Shown here: one piece after another, positions 44,618 through 54,387 of the stretch | Position numbering within the stretch: position 1 is the stretch's first letter | How the letters are laid out: every line of letters starts with the position of its first letter | Source of the DNA: Ruoffia sp044336205 | Lineage (GTDB): Bacteria; Bacillota; Bacilli; Lactobacillales; Aerococcaceae | Direction: 5' to 3' | NCBI GenBank assembly: GCA_044336205.1 | Contig: CP172318.1 | Span: forward strand, 2,046,001-2,110,000 | DNA length: 64,000 nucleotides | Made by a program: the position numbers and the translations under genes | Notes under the pieces: model-generated | Database searches by the model: none | What the model was told of the DNA's origin: nothing | Seen by the model: the letters and a program-made list of their open reading frames with translations, nothing else

Positions 44618-44636
44618 AAAAAATATATTTTGTCGT

Positions 44637-46085
44637 TTAAATTGTTAAATCTTCCCCATTAGATGCAATGACTTTCTTATACCAGTCAAATGAGTCTTTC
44701 TTGGAACGATCTAACGTACCATTCCCTTCATTGTCACGGTCTACATAAATCATTCCGTAACGTTTCTTCATCTCACCTGTTGTAAATGACACTAGGTCAA
44801 TAATTCCCCATGGTGTATAACCTATTAATTCGACACCATCATAATCCACTGCTTTAATCATTTCTTCGATATGACCTTGTAAGTATTGAATACGTTCTGG
44901 ATCATGGATACTACCATCTTCTTCAACTATATCTACTGCTCCAAAACCATTTTCCACAATGAATAAAGGTAATTGATATCGATCCCACAAACGGTTTAGT
45001 ACATAGCGTAGCCCGATTGGGTCAATCGTCCAACCCCAATCACTTGCAGCTAAGAATGGGTTATCTACTTGATAAGGGATTTTTCCATGAACATTCTCAC
45101 CATCGGCGTCTTGAGTTTTATGGTTAATATCAACAGTGTTCGACATATAATAACTGAATCCAATATAATCAACCTTACCATTAGAAAGAATCTCGTCATC
45201 GCCGTCTTCCATTGGAATATCCAACCCTTCACGTTCGAATTCCTTTAGGACGTAGTTTGGATAATATCCACGAGCTTGAACATCTGGGAAGAAGTAGCGT
45301 AGCCTCATTGATTCTTCGGCTAGCATAATATTATTTGGATCTGAATCAATTGGATAGATTGGCACATGTGAGATCATCGATCCAATCTCAAAGTCTGGAT
45401 TAATCTCTTTACCAACAGCTACTGCACGCGCACTTGCTAATAAGACATTGTGTGCTGTTTGATACATCACTTCTTTAGGATTCTCACCTTCTTGAACTTG
45501 CACACCCACATTCGTCCATAAGAAGATTGGATTAGTATAGTCCATCATATTATTAATCTCGTTGAAAGTCATCCAATACTTAACTTTGTCTTTATAACGA
45601 TTGAAGACAACTTCAGCAAATTTTACGAAGAAATCAATCACTTGACGGTTACGGAATCCACCGTATTCGCGCGCTAGATGCAGTGGCATCTCAAAGTGAG
45701 TCAAAGTAATCACTGGCTCGATATCATTCTTCAATAATTCATCGATTAAGTCATCATAAAATTGTAGTCCTTCTTCATTCGGCTTAGTCTCATCCCCCAT
45801 TGGAAAGATACGCGTCCAGTTAATTGAAGTACGGAAAGCTTTCAGTCCCATTTCTTTGAACAAAGCAATATCTTCTTTATAACGGTGATAGAAATCTATC
45901 GCTTGATGGTTAGGATAGTATTGGTCTGCTTCGACTGTTTCAGTAATCTCTCGTGCTTTACCAACTGACCCTGCAGTCATCACATCAACAACACTTGGCC
46001 CTTTACCGTCTTCATCCCATCCACCTTCTAATTGGTGAGCTGCAACAGCTCCACCCCATAAGAAATCTTTAGGTAATTTACTCAT
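44637..46085 (-). CDS. 6-phospho-beta-glucosidase, glycoside hydrolase family 1
   Basis: It hydrolyses phosphorylated beta-glucosides after PTS uptake. The 482-residue GH1 enzyme begins LPKDFLWGGAVAAHQLEGGW, with acid/base Glu in YWMTFNEINN and nucleophile Glu in LFIVENGFGAVD; the C-terminal KKRYGMIYVD is typical of the 6-phospho group. It is preceded by a decayed IIA-glucose domain and is divergent from a GntR regulator, probably its controller. ATG with GGAGGAA. No intact beta-glucoside PTS permease is in the window. Confidence 0.9.
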   Translation of the reverse strand: MSKLPKDFLWGGAVAAHQLEGGWDEDGKGPSVVDVMTAGSVGKAREITETVEADQYYPNHQAIDFYHRYKEDIALFKEMGLKAFRTSINWTRIFPMGDETKPNEEGLQFYDDLIDELLKNDIEPVITLTHFEMPLHLAREYGGFRNRQVIDFFVKFAEVVFNRYKDKVKYWMTFNEINNMMDYTNPIFLWTNVGVQVQEGENPKEVMYQTAHNVLLASARAVAVGKEINPDFEIGSMISHVPIYPIDSDPNNIMLAEESMRLRYFFPDVQARGYYPNYVLKEFEREGLDIPMEDGDDEILSNGKVDYIGFSYYMSNTVDINHKTQDADGENVHGKIPYQVDNPFLAASDWGWTIDPIGLRYVLNRLWDRYQLPLFIVENGFGAVDIVEEDGSIHDPERIQYLQGHIEEMIKAVDYDGVELIGYTPWGIIDLVSFTTGEMKKRYGMIYVDRDNEGNGTLDRSKKDSFDWYKKVIASNGEDLTI

Positions 46086-46098
46086 TATAATTCCTCCA

Positions 46099-46565
46099 TT
46101 ATTTAATTACTTTCATCATTTCATGAGCTAAATTCATAAACTCAACTTCAGAAAAATCAACTGCATTTGTTACAATCACGGGTGTTATTGTAGGTAACCC
46201 CGCTTTTTCATTTTGATTTAAGTCTGCTTCAAATAGCAACTGACCTTGGGTTACACTATCTACCTGAGCTACCAACATGTTAAATGGTGCCCATCAAGCG
46301 ATACGATATCTAAACCAAAGTGAATCAATACCTTCTTGTGACCTTAATCAAACTGCATGGTGTGTTCCATCAACTAAAATGACTCCCGCATTCAAAAGTG
46401 CCTTCACCTGACCATTTACCGGTTCAATTCCCACTCCCGAACCCATAAACCCAGCTGAGAAAAAAGGATCGGGTATTTCTTCTAACTTAACAATGCTTCC
46501 TTCGATAGGTTGAACAATTGAAACATTTGTCCATTCATTGTTGCTTATTAAATTAGTTTCTTCTT
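46099..46565 (-). pseudogene. PTS glucose-type IIA domain (Crr-like), decayed
   Basis: Minus-strand frames read IVQPIEGSIVKLEEIPDPFF, GSGVGIEPVNGQVKA, then TGA after HHAV where LRSQEGI continues; IHFGLDIVSLDG (with the phosphohistidine) appears only in another frame, and NMLVAQVDSVTQGQLLFEADL again in the first. At least one stop and two frameshifts are needed to explain it. No in-frame start codon or ribosome site is visible. It sits between the promoter and the glucosidase gene, so it was once part of this operon, alone or as the end of a IIABC permease. Confidence 0.75.
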
Positions 46566-46572
46566 TGGTTCT

Positions 46573-46601
46573 ATTATAATTATACCCATATAATTTGTCA
46601 A
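46573..46601 (-). promoter_or_regulatory. Promoter of the glucosidase operon
   Basis: TTGACA (46601-46596) and TATAAT (46578-46573) with a 17-bp spacer. It lies in the 75-bp-class gap to the divergent GntR gene, a good place for its operator. Confidence 0.8.
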
Positions 46602-46678
46602 TTCCCTATTTATGCCTTAAGCTTTAAGACCAATTCTGTTAGAATGTAAGAAAGTACTTAGTAAAGGAAACGGACAAC

Positions 46679-47404
46679 ATGCTTAAATATCAACACACTG
46701 CACGCGAGTTAATTCGCTATATCGAGGAGCATAAGCTCGAATACGGTCATAAATTACCTAATATTGAAGAAATGATGAATCAATTCCAAGTCAGTAAGAA
46801 CACGGTCATTAAAGCACTAGATGAACTTGAACGCCATGGAATCATTTATCAAGTAAGAGGGAGTGGTATCTTCGTTAGGGGCCATCGCCGAACAGGTTAT
46901 ATTAACTTAGTTGAAATTCACGGTTTCAACAGTGCTTTAAGAGAATTTGAAATTGATTCTATTGTCCTTGACTTAAAGGTTGTCAAAGCAACCCCCGAAG
47001 TTCAAGCCAACCTTCAAGTGGATGGCGAACAAGATGTCTATTATGTCAAAAGACTCCGATCCATTGAAGGAAGAATCTTCTGTATAGAAGAGTCTTACTA
47101 CAATAAAGACATTGTCCCCTATCTTAATCAAGAGATTGCCTCCGATTCAATCTTCTCTTACCTGGTTAATGATTTGAAGTTGAAAGTGGGTTTCTTAGAC
47201 CACTTCCTACGTGTTCGCAAATTATCAGAAGAAGAAGCTGGTCATCTCACTCTTAAGAAGGACGACCCTGCTGCTACCGTTGAATCTATATTCTATCTGT
47301 CTAACGGACAAGCCTTTGATTATTCAAAAATTGTCTACCACTACGAAGAGGCTCAATTCTTTATCCAAGGAAATAGTTACTATAACTTAATGAGCAGCCG
47401 TTAA
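46679..47404 (+). CDS. GntR-family regulator, HutC/UTRA type
   Basis: The 241-residue protein has an N-terminal winged helix (ARELIRYIEEHKLEYGHKLPN, FQVSKNTVIKALDELERHG) and a C-terminal UTRA ligand-binding domain (about residues 90-235, YVKRLRSIEGRIFCIEESYY). HutC/UTRA regulators next to GH1 genes usually respond to phosphorylated sugars, so it likely represses the divergent glucosidase operon. AAAGGAAACGG precedes the ATG. Confidence 0.88.
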   Translation: MLKYQHTARELIRYIEEHKLEYGHKLPNIEEMMNQFQVSKNTVIKALDELERHGIIYQVRGSGIFVRGHRRTGYINLVEIHGFNSALREFEIDSIVLDLKVVKATPEVQANLQVDGEQDVYYVKRLRSIEGRIFCIEESYYNKDIVPYLNQEIASDSIFSYLVNDLKLKVGFLDHFLRVRKLSEEEAGHLTLKKDDPAATVESIFYLSNGQAFDYSKIVYHYEEAQFFIQGNSYYNLMSSR

Positions 47405-47428
47405 TATCGGCTGTTTTATTGCATTTTA

Positions 47429-47459
47429 AAAGGCTCAAGTATATTCTACTTGAGCCTTT
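47429..47459. terminator. Bidirectional terminator between gntR and metI
   Basis: AAAGGCTCAAGTA pairs with TACTTGAGCCTTT around a five-base loop. Confidence 0.85.
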
Positions 47460-47472
47460 CTTGATGTATGTT

Positions 47473-48195
47473 CTAATGTTCCGTCTTGCGAATTAAACTG
47501 TTAAAGAATACTTGAGTTATAAAAACAATTAAGAGAATAAGTACGGTCGATACTAGAATCACGTCCATCCGGCTACGTTGATATCCACGAGCAATCGCCA
47601 TCGTACCTAATCCACCTCCACCAACAGTTCCAGCCATCGCGGTCAATCCAATCACATTGATGACTGTTGAGGCACTTACCCTTAATAGAGCTGTTAAGCC
47701 TTCACGCAAATAAACACGTGTAATAATATCAAAGTTTGATGACCCCATTGCTTCAGCGGCTTCTACCACACCCGGATTCACTTCTAAAAGTGCAATTTCA
47801 ACTTGTCTAGCGAAGAATGGTATTGTACTTACAATAATTGGAATCGTTGCGGCCGTTGGCCCAATTGTTGTACCAACAATCGCACGTGTTACATTGATTA
47901 ATAGGGCTAATAAGATAATAAAAGGAATAGAACGGAAGATATTAACTAATGAATCTAATGTCTTATAAATCGGACGATTCTCTAAGATGCCATTATAACC
48001 TGTTACAGTCATAATTATCCCTAAAATCAGTCCTAAAAATCCACCAACCCCAATAGAAATTAAAGTCATATAGATGGTTTCCCATATCGCTTCGACAAAT
48101 TCTTCGCGTAATTCCCATGCATATGGAAGATGCTGTTCCATAAATGCGTTGATCCCTTCCGAAAAGCCAGCTGCTGTTAATAATAATGTATTCAT
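47473..48195 (-). CDS. metI: Methionine ABC transporter permease MetI
   Basis: The 240-residue inner-membrane permease has five or six hydrophobic segments and the EAA-like coupling loop EAAEAMGSSNFDIITRVYLREGL. The length is slightly above MetI of Bacillus because of an N-terminal extension (to residue 25). It starts one base after metN ends, with AAGGAGG. The binding protein for this pair is not adjacent; the MetQ paralogues at 36-40 kb are the likely partners. Confidence 0.92.
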   Translation of the reverse strand: MNTLLLTAAGFSEGINAFMEQHLPYAWELREEFVEAIWETIYMTLISIGVGGFLGLILGIIMTVTGYNGILENRPIYKTLDSLVNIFRSIPFIILLALLINVTRAIVGTTIGPTAATIPIIVSTIPFFARQVEIALLEVNPGVVEAAEAMGSSNFDIITRVYLREGLTALLRVSASTVINVIGLTAMAGTVGGGGLGTMAIARGYQRSRMDVILVSTVLILLIVFITQVFFNSLIRKTEH

Positions 48196-48196
48196 A

Positions 48197-49258
48197 TTAG
48201 CCCTCCTTCTTCACGTATTCTCTGATTAAATCATTAAAGCGCTGAGTACGAACATCACTTTTTTCTAAGTGATTCAGAACTTCCTGTACATTGTCTGGAT
48301 CTCCTTCAATGGCTACCAACATATTCCCTATCGGTGTATCTTGGAGTATCTCAACATGACCGTACAAAATATTGACATCGACATTGAATTCTCTCACCAA
48401 TTTACTTAAGATTGGTTTGGTAGTTTCTTCCCCAACATAACTTAATCGAATGATTTCTCCATTCTCATCAATATTTTGTGTCATTGGGTGCGTTAATACT
48501 AATGCAATTTCTTGATCAAAATGCGTTGCAGTATTAATAAACTCTCTGGTTAGAGGTTTCTGTGGGTTAGTAAACATATCGATAATTGAACCTTGCTCTA
48601 AGACATGACCGTCCTCCATCACTGCTACACGATGACATAAATCTTTAACTACTGACATTTCATGTGTAATAATTACAATCGTTAAGTCAAGTTTTTGATT
48701 TAATTCTCGCAATAAGTCTAGGATTGACGAAGTTGTCTTAGGATCTAGTGCACTCGTCGCCTCATCACACAACAGTACATCTGGATCATTTGCTAGAGCT
48801 CGAGCAATAGCTACTCGTTGCTTCTGCCCTCCAGACAATTGACTCGGATAATTATCTGTCTTAGACTCAAGTCCCACTAAGTCTAATAAGGATGCAACCT
48901 TATTAGCTACCTCACTTTTACTTAGGCCACTCCCTTTCAATGGGTAAGCTACATTATCAAAGATTGTTCTTGAATCCATCAAATTAAAGTGTTGGAAAAT
49001 CATTCCAATTTTCTTACGTGCTTGTCGTAATTCTCTTTTACTCAATTCTTGTAAGTTTTGACCATTTACTTCCACTGTCCCACTCGTTGGTGGCTGAAGT
49101 AAGTTGATTGTACGTACTAACGTACTTTTACCCGCTCCACTATAACCAACAATTCCAAAAATCTCGCCGCGGTCAATTGAAATGTTCACATCTTTAACTG
49201 CTGTAACAACTTTTTCTTTATTTTTGAATATTACATCAATATCTTTTAGTTCTATCAA
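48197..49258 (-). CDS. metN: Methionine ABC transporter ATP-binding protein MetN
   Basis: The 353-residue ATPase has Walker A GYSGAGKST, signature LSGGQKQRVAIARAL, Walker B VLLCDEATSALDP and the C-terminal NIL regulatory domain (about residues 265-345) that binds methionine and inhibits transport. First gene after the second Met T-box, followed by metI. Together with the MetQ proteins it forms the high-affinity methionine importer. GGAGGAA precedes the ATG. Confidence 0.95.
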   Translation of the reverse strand: MIELKDIDVIFKNKEKVVTAVKDVNISIDRGEIFGIVGYSGAGKSTLVRTINLLQPPTSGTVEVNGQNLQELSKRELRQARKKIGMIFQHFNLMDSRTIFDNVAYPLKGSGLSKSEVANKVASLLDLVGLESKTDNYPSQLSGGQKQRVAIARALANDPDVLLCDEATSALDPKTTSSILDLLRELNQKLDLTIVIITHEMSVVKDLCHRVAVMEDGHVLEQGSIIDMFTNPQKPLTREFINTATHFDQEIALVLTHPMTQNIDENGEIIRLSYVGEETTKPILSKLVREFNVDVNILYGHVEILQDTPIGNMLVAIEGDPDNVQEVLNHLEKSDVRTQRFNDLIREYVKKEG

Positions 49259-49278
49259 TTTAATTCCTCCTATCTAAA

Positions 49279-49567
49279 CAAAAAAACACATCCGCCTTAT
49301 AAAAAGGACGAATGTGTGTTAATAGTTCGTGGTACCACCTTTGTTCACTATACTATTACTAGCATAGTCTCGTACAGTACAGACTAATCATGTATTCTAT
49401 ACTGCGACATTGTTAACGGTTGTTGCCGTTCATTCTTACTGAACTTCAGAATGACCGCTCTGTGGCCATTTTCAAAAGCTTTCACTTTACCCACTTTCAC
49501 CTTAATTGGGCTCTCTTCAAAAAGTTATGACTCTTTACTTACCACTTCATTGCGTTTAAAATCATCT
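49279..49567 (-). promoter_or_regulatory. Methionine T-box riboswitch of metNI
   Basis: The T-box AAAGGTGGTACCACGAAC is at 49342-49325, the terminator (ACACATTCGTCC with GGCGGATGTGT, then seven T) ends at about 49279, and the specifier AUG is at 49469-49467 in GAAAATGGCC. The stem I sequence is nearly the same as in the metQ leader, indicating shared ancestry. Confidence 0.92.
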
Positions 49568-49573
49568 GTGTGT

Positions 49574-49602
49574 AGCATATCTAAAAATGAGAAAGATGTC
49601 AA
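49574..49602 (-). promoter_or_regulatory. Promoter of metNI
   Basis: TTGACA (49602-49597) and TATGCT (49579-49574) with a 17-bp spacer; start near 49567. Confidence 0.75.
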
Positions 49603-49794
49603 TATAATTTATAATCTTCTAATAAAATACTCTTTATTTATAAGCTATATGTGACTTTTACTTTGTCTAAACTTTGAATTATGATAACATAATGATAATA
49701 ATCTCGACATATCATTATCGCTTGAGATTTTTTAAATGTCTTGTCTGATACTTAGTTACTTTATACAAAACAATTTTTTACCTTGGAGGTATAT

Positions 49795-50964
49795 ATGTCT
49801 AGAGATACAAGAGAATCATTAAAAAGTATTAAACCTAGTCCGATTCGTACATTCAACGACCAGATTGCAGATATTGAAGGTCTCATAAAACTTACATTGG
49901 GTGAACCAGACTTCCCTACACCACGTTTCATTAAAGATGCGGCTATCAAGTCGATTGACAAAAGTTTCAACGGTTATTCACATTCAAAAGGAATGCTTGA
50001 ATTACGCGTGGTTATTAGCAACTACTTAAAACGTAAATACGATGTCGACTACCGTGCTGAAGACCAAATTATCGTAACAGTTGGGGCTACAGAAGCAATC
50101 TTCTCAACGCTTTATAGTTTACTGAATCCGGGTGATAAAGTAGCAACCCCAGCACCAAATTACGCAGTGTATAAAACACAAGTAAATCTTGCTGGTGGTG
50201 AGTTTGTTCCAATTGATGTAACCGAAGATGGCTTTATTTTAACCCCAGAAAGGTTAGATCAAGTTTTGACTGCTGATCCCGCCATTAAGGTTTTAATGAT
50301 GAACCACCCATCTAACCCAACCGGACACACTTATACAGCTGAACAAATTCAAGCCTTAGCAGAAATCATTAAGAAACATGATATTTGGGTGCTTTCTGAT
50401 GAAATCTATGCGGAATTAACTTATAAAGGTAAGCATGTATCCATCGCTAAATACTTACCTGAACATACTATCTTAATCAACGGTGCCTCTAAATCACACT
50501 CAATGACTGGATGGCGTATGGGGATTATTGCTGGTCCTGCAGATGTTCTAAAGCAAATCTTTGTTATTCACCAAGGTGCAATCAATGCGCCAACAACGCA
50601 AGCACAATTTGCTGGACTTGCTGCTTACTCAGAAGAAGGTGACGCAGCCATTGAAGAAATGCGCTTAGAATACAAGATCCGTCGTGATTACTTATTAGGC
50701 CGATTCCGCGATATGGGATTCGATGTTGATACTCCAAATGGCGCTTTCTACTTATTCATCAAAATTCCTTCATGGTTTGAAGGTGATGATATGGACTTCT
50801 GTCTAAAAGTAGCTCATGAAGCTAAAGTTGGACTTGTTCCAGGTCAAGCCTTTGGTGAAGCTGGTAAAAACTACTTCCGTTTAAGTTATGCTGCAAGTTT
50901 AGAAAAATTAGAGAAAGCTGTTGACCGTATAGAAGCATTTGTTGAGGAATATAAACCTAAATAA
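49795..50964 (+). CDS. PLP-dependent class I/II aminotransferase (paralogue 2)
   Basis: The 389-residue enzyme shows LTLGEPDFPTPRF, MNHPSNPTGHTYTAEQ, LSDEIYAELTYKG and the PLP lysine in LINGASKSHSMTGWRMG. It is about the same length and order as paralogue 1 at 40485, with many shared motifs. GGAGG lies five bases before ATG 49795; an upstream TTG is not needed. Divergent from the metNI T-box, mirroring paralogue 1 and the metQ T-box. AraT/PatA-like; substrate not decided. Confidence 0.87.
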   Translation: MSRDTRESLKSIKPSPIRTFNDQIADIEGLIKLTLGEPDFPTPRFIKDAAIKSIDKSFNGYSHSKGMLELRVVISNYLKRKYDVDYRAEDQIIVTVGATEAIFSTLYSLLNPGDKVATPAPNYAVYKTQVNLAGGEFVPIDVTEDGFILTPERLDQVLTADPAIKVLMMNHPSNPTGHTYTAEQIQALAEIIKKHDIWVLSDEIYAELTYKGKHVSIAKYLPEHTILINGASKSHSMTGWRMGIIAGPADVLKQIFVIHQGAINAPTTQAQFAGLAAYSEEGDAAIEEMRLEYKIRRDYLLGRFRDMGFDVDTPNGAFYLFIKIPSWFEGDDMDFCLKVAHEAKVGLVPGQAFGEAGKNYFRLSYAASLEKLEKAVDRIEAFVEEYKPK

Positions 50965-50998
50965 ATTTATATAAGATAAGTAAACACCTCTCCTATTC

Positions 50999-51941
50999 TG
51001 ACCCCAAAAGTTAGACTAAAAATCTAACCTTTAGGGGTCTTATTATGTCAAAATATAATCTCGAAACGAAATCACAAATTATCACACCGTATGAAGCAAG
51101 TGGTGGTTATAAAAGCTTAGTGAAAAAATATCAAATCGGAATTTCTTAGATAAAACGCTTAATCCATAATTATAAAGATTTTGGCATAGAGGGTCTTCAA
51201 CCTAAAATATACAAACAACTTTTTCCTATTGAAGCAAAGCTACATGCGATAAAATTATATCTAGAAATAGATTTAAGCTATTGTGAGGTGGGGATTGAAT
51301 TGAACACCAATAACCCGAGTCTCATCACAAACTAGTTACAATCCTTCAAACAGAAAGACAACGATGGCTTATCCAAACCTATGGGGAGGCCATCTACTAT
51401 GTCTAAACAAAACCATCAAGGATTATTCCAAGAAATGACTGAGCAGTTGAAAGCTACAAAATCTCGCAACAACCGAATAAGGAAATCATGTTGGATGCAC
51501 TTGAAGCGACCATAAAAACGATAAAAGATTGGCAGTTTAGACGAACTTCTCACTCAAATCAAAGCCGGGCTTATCAAATGAAAGCATACAGCGAATGCCT
51601 GAAAGCCAACTAATTTTTCCAAAGCATGTCACGTAAAGGAATCTGTTTCGACAATACCCTGATAGAGAATTTTTTGGCTAACGAAATAGGAAATGCACTA
51701 TGGTTATGTATATCATAGTTATGAAGCACTAGGAGCAGCGATTCATCACTATATTCGTTATTACAATGAGGTATGTATTAAAGAATAATTGAGATGGATG
51801 AGTCCTTCTAAATACAAAGAGCACCATCATTCATTGAGTGCCTAATTATGTTACTCAAATAACCTATTGATTAAATACAAGTAAAGAGCTACCTACTTAA
51901 AGGTAACTCTCCATAACATTTAGTCCAACTTTTTGAGGTCA
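50999..51941 (+). mobile_element. Degraded IS3-family element
   Basis: Ends TGACCCCAAAAGTTAGAC (50999) and the inverse of TGACCTCAAAAAGTTGGAC (to 51941) mark a 943-bp remnant. A broken orfA starts at ATG 51045 (MSKYNLETKSQI, YEASGGYKSLVKKYQIG) and meets stops; fragments of orfB such as YEALGAAIHHYIRYYNE and MSPSKYK are near 51700-51830. Several frameshifts and deletions make it inactive. It lies between the aminotransferase and the amino-acid ABC operon. Confidence 0.8.
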
Positions 51942-52028
51942 CTACAATACATGGTACAAAATATTTGTTTATTTATCTGTCTACTTGACAGGATAAGTTC
52001 AGACCTGCTGGTACTTTTTATTAACTTC

Positions 52029-52877
52029 TTACTCCTCCACGACACCACCTTCAACCACAATCGAATCCGCATTGGCTGCGTCACCATATGCTGGTGCTAA
52101 GGTTTCTTCGTATTTGGCATGGAAGAAGTTCTCTTCTCCTAAAGCTTTAATCTCTTCATTCAACCATTCTAATAATTCAGTATTTCCTTTTTGCACTGCT
52201 GGAGCAATCGTATCTAAGTTACCATATGATTCCACACCGACCGTGAAGCCTGGGTTTTCAATCGCCCATGCTAGAACTTCTGTATTGTCCGTTGAAAAGG
52301 CATCCCCACGACCATCTAATAAAGCGCCGTAAGCATCGCTATATTGGTCGTATTTTTGTAGTTTATAATCAGGGTAGTTCTCTGTAAAGTAGACATCAGC
52401 AGTGGTTCCCTTCGCAACAATTAATGTTTTGTCGCTCAATTCTTCTACATCGGTAATCACTGCACCATCAGGTGAGACAATGCCAAGTGACACTTTCATA
52501 TAAGGTAATGCGAAGTCCACTTTCTCACTACGCTCTTCTGTCATCGTAAAGTTAGCTAATATAATATCGACTTTGGCTGTTTCTAAGTACTCTACTCGGC
52601 TCGCTGGGTCAACTGGCACATATTCTACTTCCACACCTAAGTCCTCAGCAATTCGATTGCCAAAATACACGTCATAGCCTTGATAATCTCCATTCTCATC
52701 CACATACCCAAAAGGTTTCTTATCACTGAACACACCGATAACGACTTTACCGCTTTCTTGAATATCATCAAGCGTCCGCGCTTTTCCTTGTGCACTAACT
52801 GGGGCCAAACTTGCCCCTAAGGTTACTGCGAATAAGGATAAGAGCGCAACTCCTACGTTTACTAATTTTTTCATCAT
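52029..52877 (-). CDS. Amino-acid ABC transporter substrate-binding protein, non-lipoprotein
   Basis: The 282-residue family 3 binding protein has a Sec signal (MMKKLVNVGVALLSLFAVT) cleaved near VSA-QG with no lipobox Cys. Core motifs are SGKVVIGVFSDKKPFGYVDENG, YQGYDVYFGNRIAEDL, ILANFTMTEERSEKVDFALPY and DAFSTDNTEVL, closest to cysteine/polar amino acid binders such as CjaA-type. Last gene of an operon with two permeases and a broken ATPase. The ligand is not certain. AAAGGAGA precedes the start. Confidence 0.85.
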   Translation of the reverse strand: MMKKLVNVGVALLSLFAVTLGASLAPVSAQGKARTLDDIQESGKVVIGVFSDKKPFGYVDENGDYQGYDVYFGNRIAEDLGVEVEYVPVDPASRVEYLETAKVDIILANFTMTEERSEKVDFALPYMKVSLGIVSPDGAVITDVEELSDKTLIVAKGTTADVYFTENYPDYKLQKYDQYSDAYGALLDGRGDAFSTDNTEVLAWAIENPGFTVGVESYGNLDTIAPAVQKGNTELLEWLNEEIKALGEENFFHAKYEETLAPAYGDAANADSIVVEGGVVEE

Positions 52878-52890
52878 TCATTCTCCTTTA

Positions 52891-53679
52891 TTAATTAACT
52901 TTTACTGCATCAAATTCAAACATATTCAGAAATTGTTTCGCCCGCTCGGTCTTAGGTTGGGTGAAGAAGACGGTTGGGGTATTTTCTTCCACAATCTCCC
53001 CTTTATCCATGAAGATAATTCGGTCCGCTACGGCACGTGCGAACTGCATCTCATGGGTGACAATAATCATCGTACGGCCTGCTTGAGCTAACTCTAACAT
53101 CACATCCAACACTTCACGGACCATCTCAGGATCAAGTGCTGCCGTTACTTCATCAAAGAGCATCAATTCAGGCTCCATCACTAGCGATCTCACAATCGCG
53201 ACGCGTTGCTTTTGCCCGCCTGATAATTGTCTTGGATAGGCATCTTTTTTTATCTAATAAGCCACCCGATCTAAGGCCAATTCCGCCGCTTTGATAACTT
53301 CGTCCTTTTGACGATGTTGCGCTTTAATCGGACCTAAGGTTATATTGTCGATGATAGTCATATGGGGAAATAAGTCATAACTTTGAAAGACCATGCCTAT
53401 TTTTTGCCGAACAAGGTGCATATCCTTGTTGCGGTTACTAATGACTTCATTCTTTAACTCGATTTGCCCGTTCTGAATCGCTTCAAGCCCATTGATACAA
53501 CGAAGCAAGGTACTCTTACCACATCCGGAAGGCCCAACGACTACTACCACTTCACCTTGCTTCACTTCTAGTGATAAGTCCTTTAAGACTAAGTTGTCAT
53601 TATATCTTTTTTGTAAATGACTTATTTTAAGCAATACATTTTCTCTCATTACTTCCACTTCAATTATTTTACTCATCAC
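52891..53679 (-). pseudogene. Amino-acid ABC transporter ATP-binding protein, interrupted
   Basis: GlnQ-type ATPase: Walker A VGPSGCGKSTLL, Q-loop FQSYDLFPHMT, then TAG at 53254-53256. The same frame continues with DAYPRQLSGGQKQRVAIVRSL, Walker B LMLFDEVTAALDPE and VTHEMQFARAVADR. Around the stop the reading DRVAY-stop-IKKDA differs from the family form DRVGLLDKKDA by a missing G and an extra A in a seven-base run (near 53245-53270), so two compensating indels explain it. About 263 codons in total. Without repair the importer lacks its motor. Confidence 0.8.
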
Positions 53680-53709
53680 CTCAACTACTTACTTATTTTT
53701 ACTTTACGT

Positions 53710-54387
53710 TCATCCGTTCCACTGTTTCTCTAACTTGCTAGCTAGAAATGATAAAGGATAACAAATAATAAAGTACATAAAGAAAATCGTTCCGTAGATC
53801 CACAAAGAGGCATTTGAATTAGTCAGTCGCGACGCTTCGATAATTTGCTGACCGACTTTAACCACTTCAACCACACCAATCAGAACGATTAAAGATGTGG
53901 TCTTAATCATCCGCGTGACCAAGTTCAAGGCTAAAGGAATCAACCTTCTAAACGTTTGTGGAAGGATAATATAGTGAAAGACTTGCACTCGCTTTAAACC
54001 AATGGCCATGCCGCTCTCATATTGATGCCTTGGAATTGAAACCAAGGCTCCGCGCACTAAGTCACCCATCTCCGCCGTCCCCCAGACGGAAAAGACTAGC
54101 ACAGCCGATACTTCACCCGATAGTTTAATATTGAAGAAACGCGTTAGACCAAAGAACACGAGAAACAACAAGACTAGCTGGGGCATAATCCTTACATATT
54201 CTAGAAAGATGCGCGTAATCACTTGAATAACAGGATGCTTCACGGTCATTATCATCCCTAAGATGAACCCAAGGACCAATGATATTAAGACCGATATTAT
54301 TGATATACTGACAGTCACGGTCAAGCCTTCTAAAAGCCTTATAAAATTCCGTCCTTGAAATAAAATACTAATTCCCGAACCCAGCAT
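53710..54387 (-). CDS. Amino-acid ABC transporter permease
   Basis: The 225-residue permease of the HisM/GlnP type has three to five membrane segments, EYVRIMPQLVLLFLVFFGL and the coupling loop GLKRVQVFHYIILPQTFRRLIP (EAA motif). It overlaps the upstream permease by 20 bases, so translation is coupled. Partner of the 54368-55027 permease in a heterodimeric channel. Confidence 0.9.
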   Translation of the reverse strand: MLGSGISILFQGRNFIRLLEGLTVTVSISIISVLISLVLGFILGMIMTVKHPVIQVITRIFLEYVRIMPQLVLLFLVFFGLTRFFNIKLSGEVSAVLVFSVWGTAEMGDLVRGALVSIPRHQYESGMAIGLKRVQVFHYIILPQTFRRLIPLALNLVTRMIKTTSLIVLIGVVEVVKVGQQIIEASRLTNSNASLWIYGTIFFMYFIICYPLSFLASKLEKQWNG

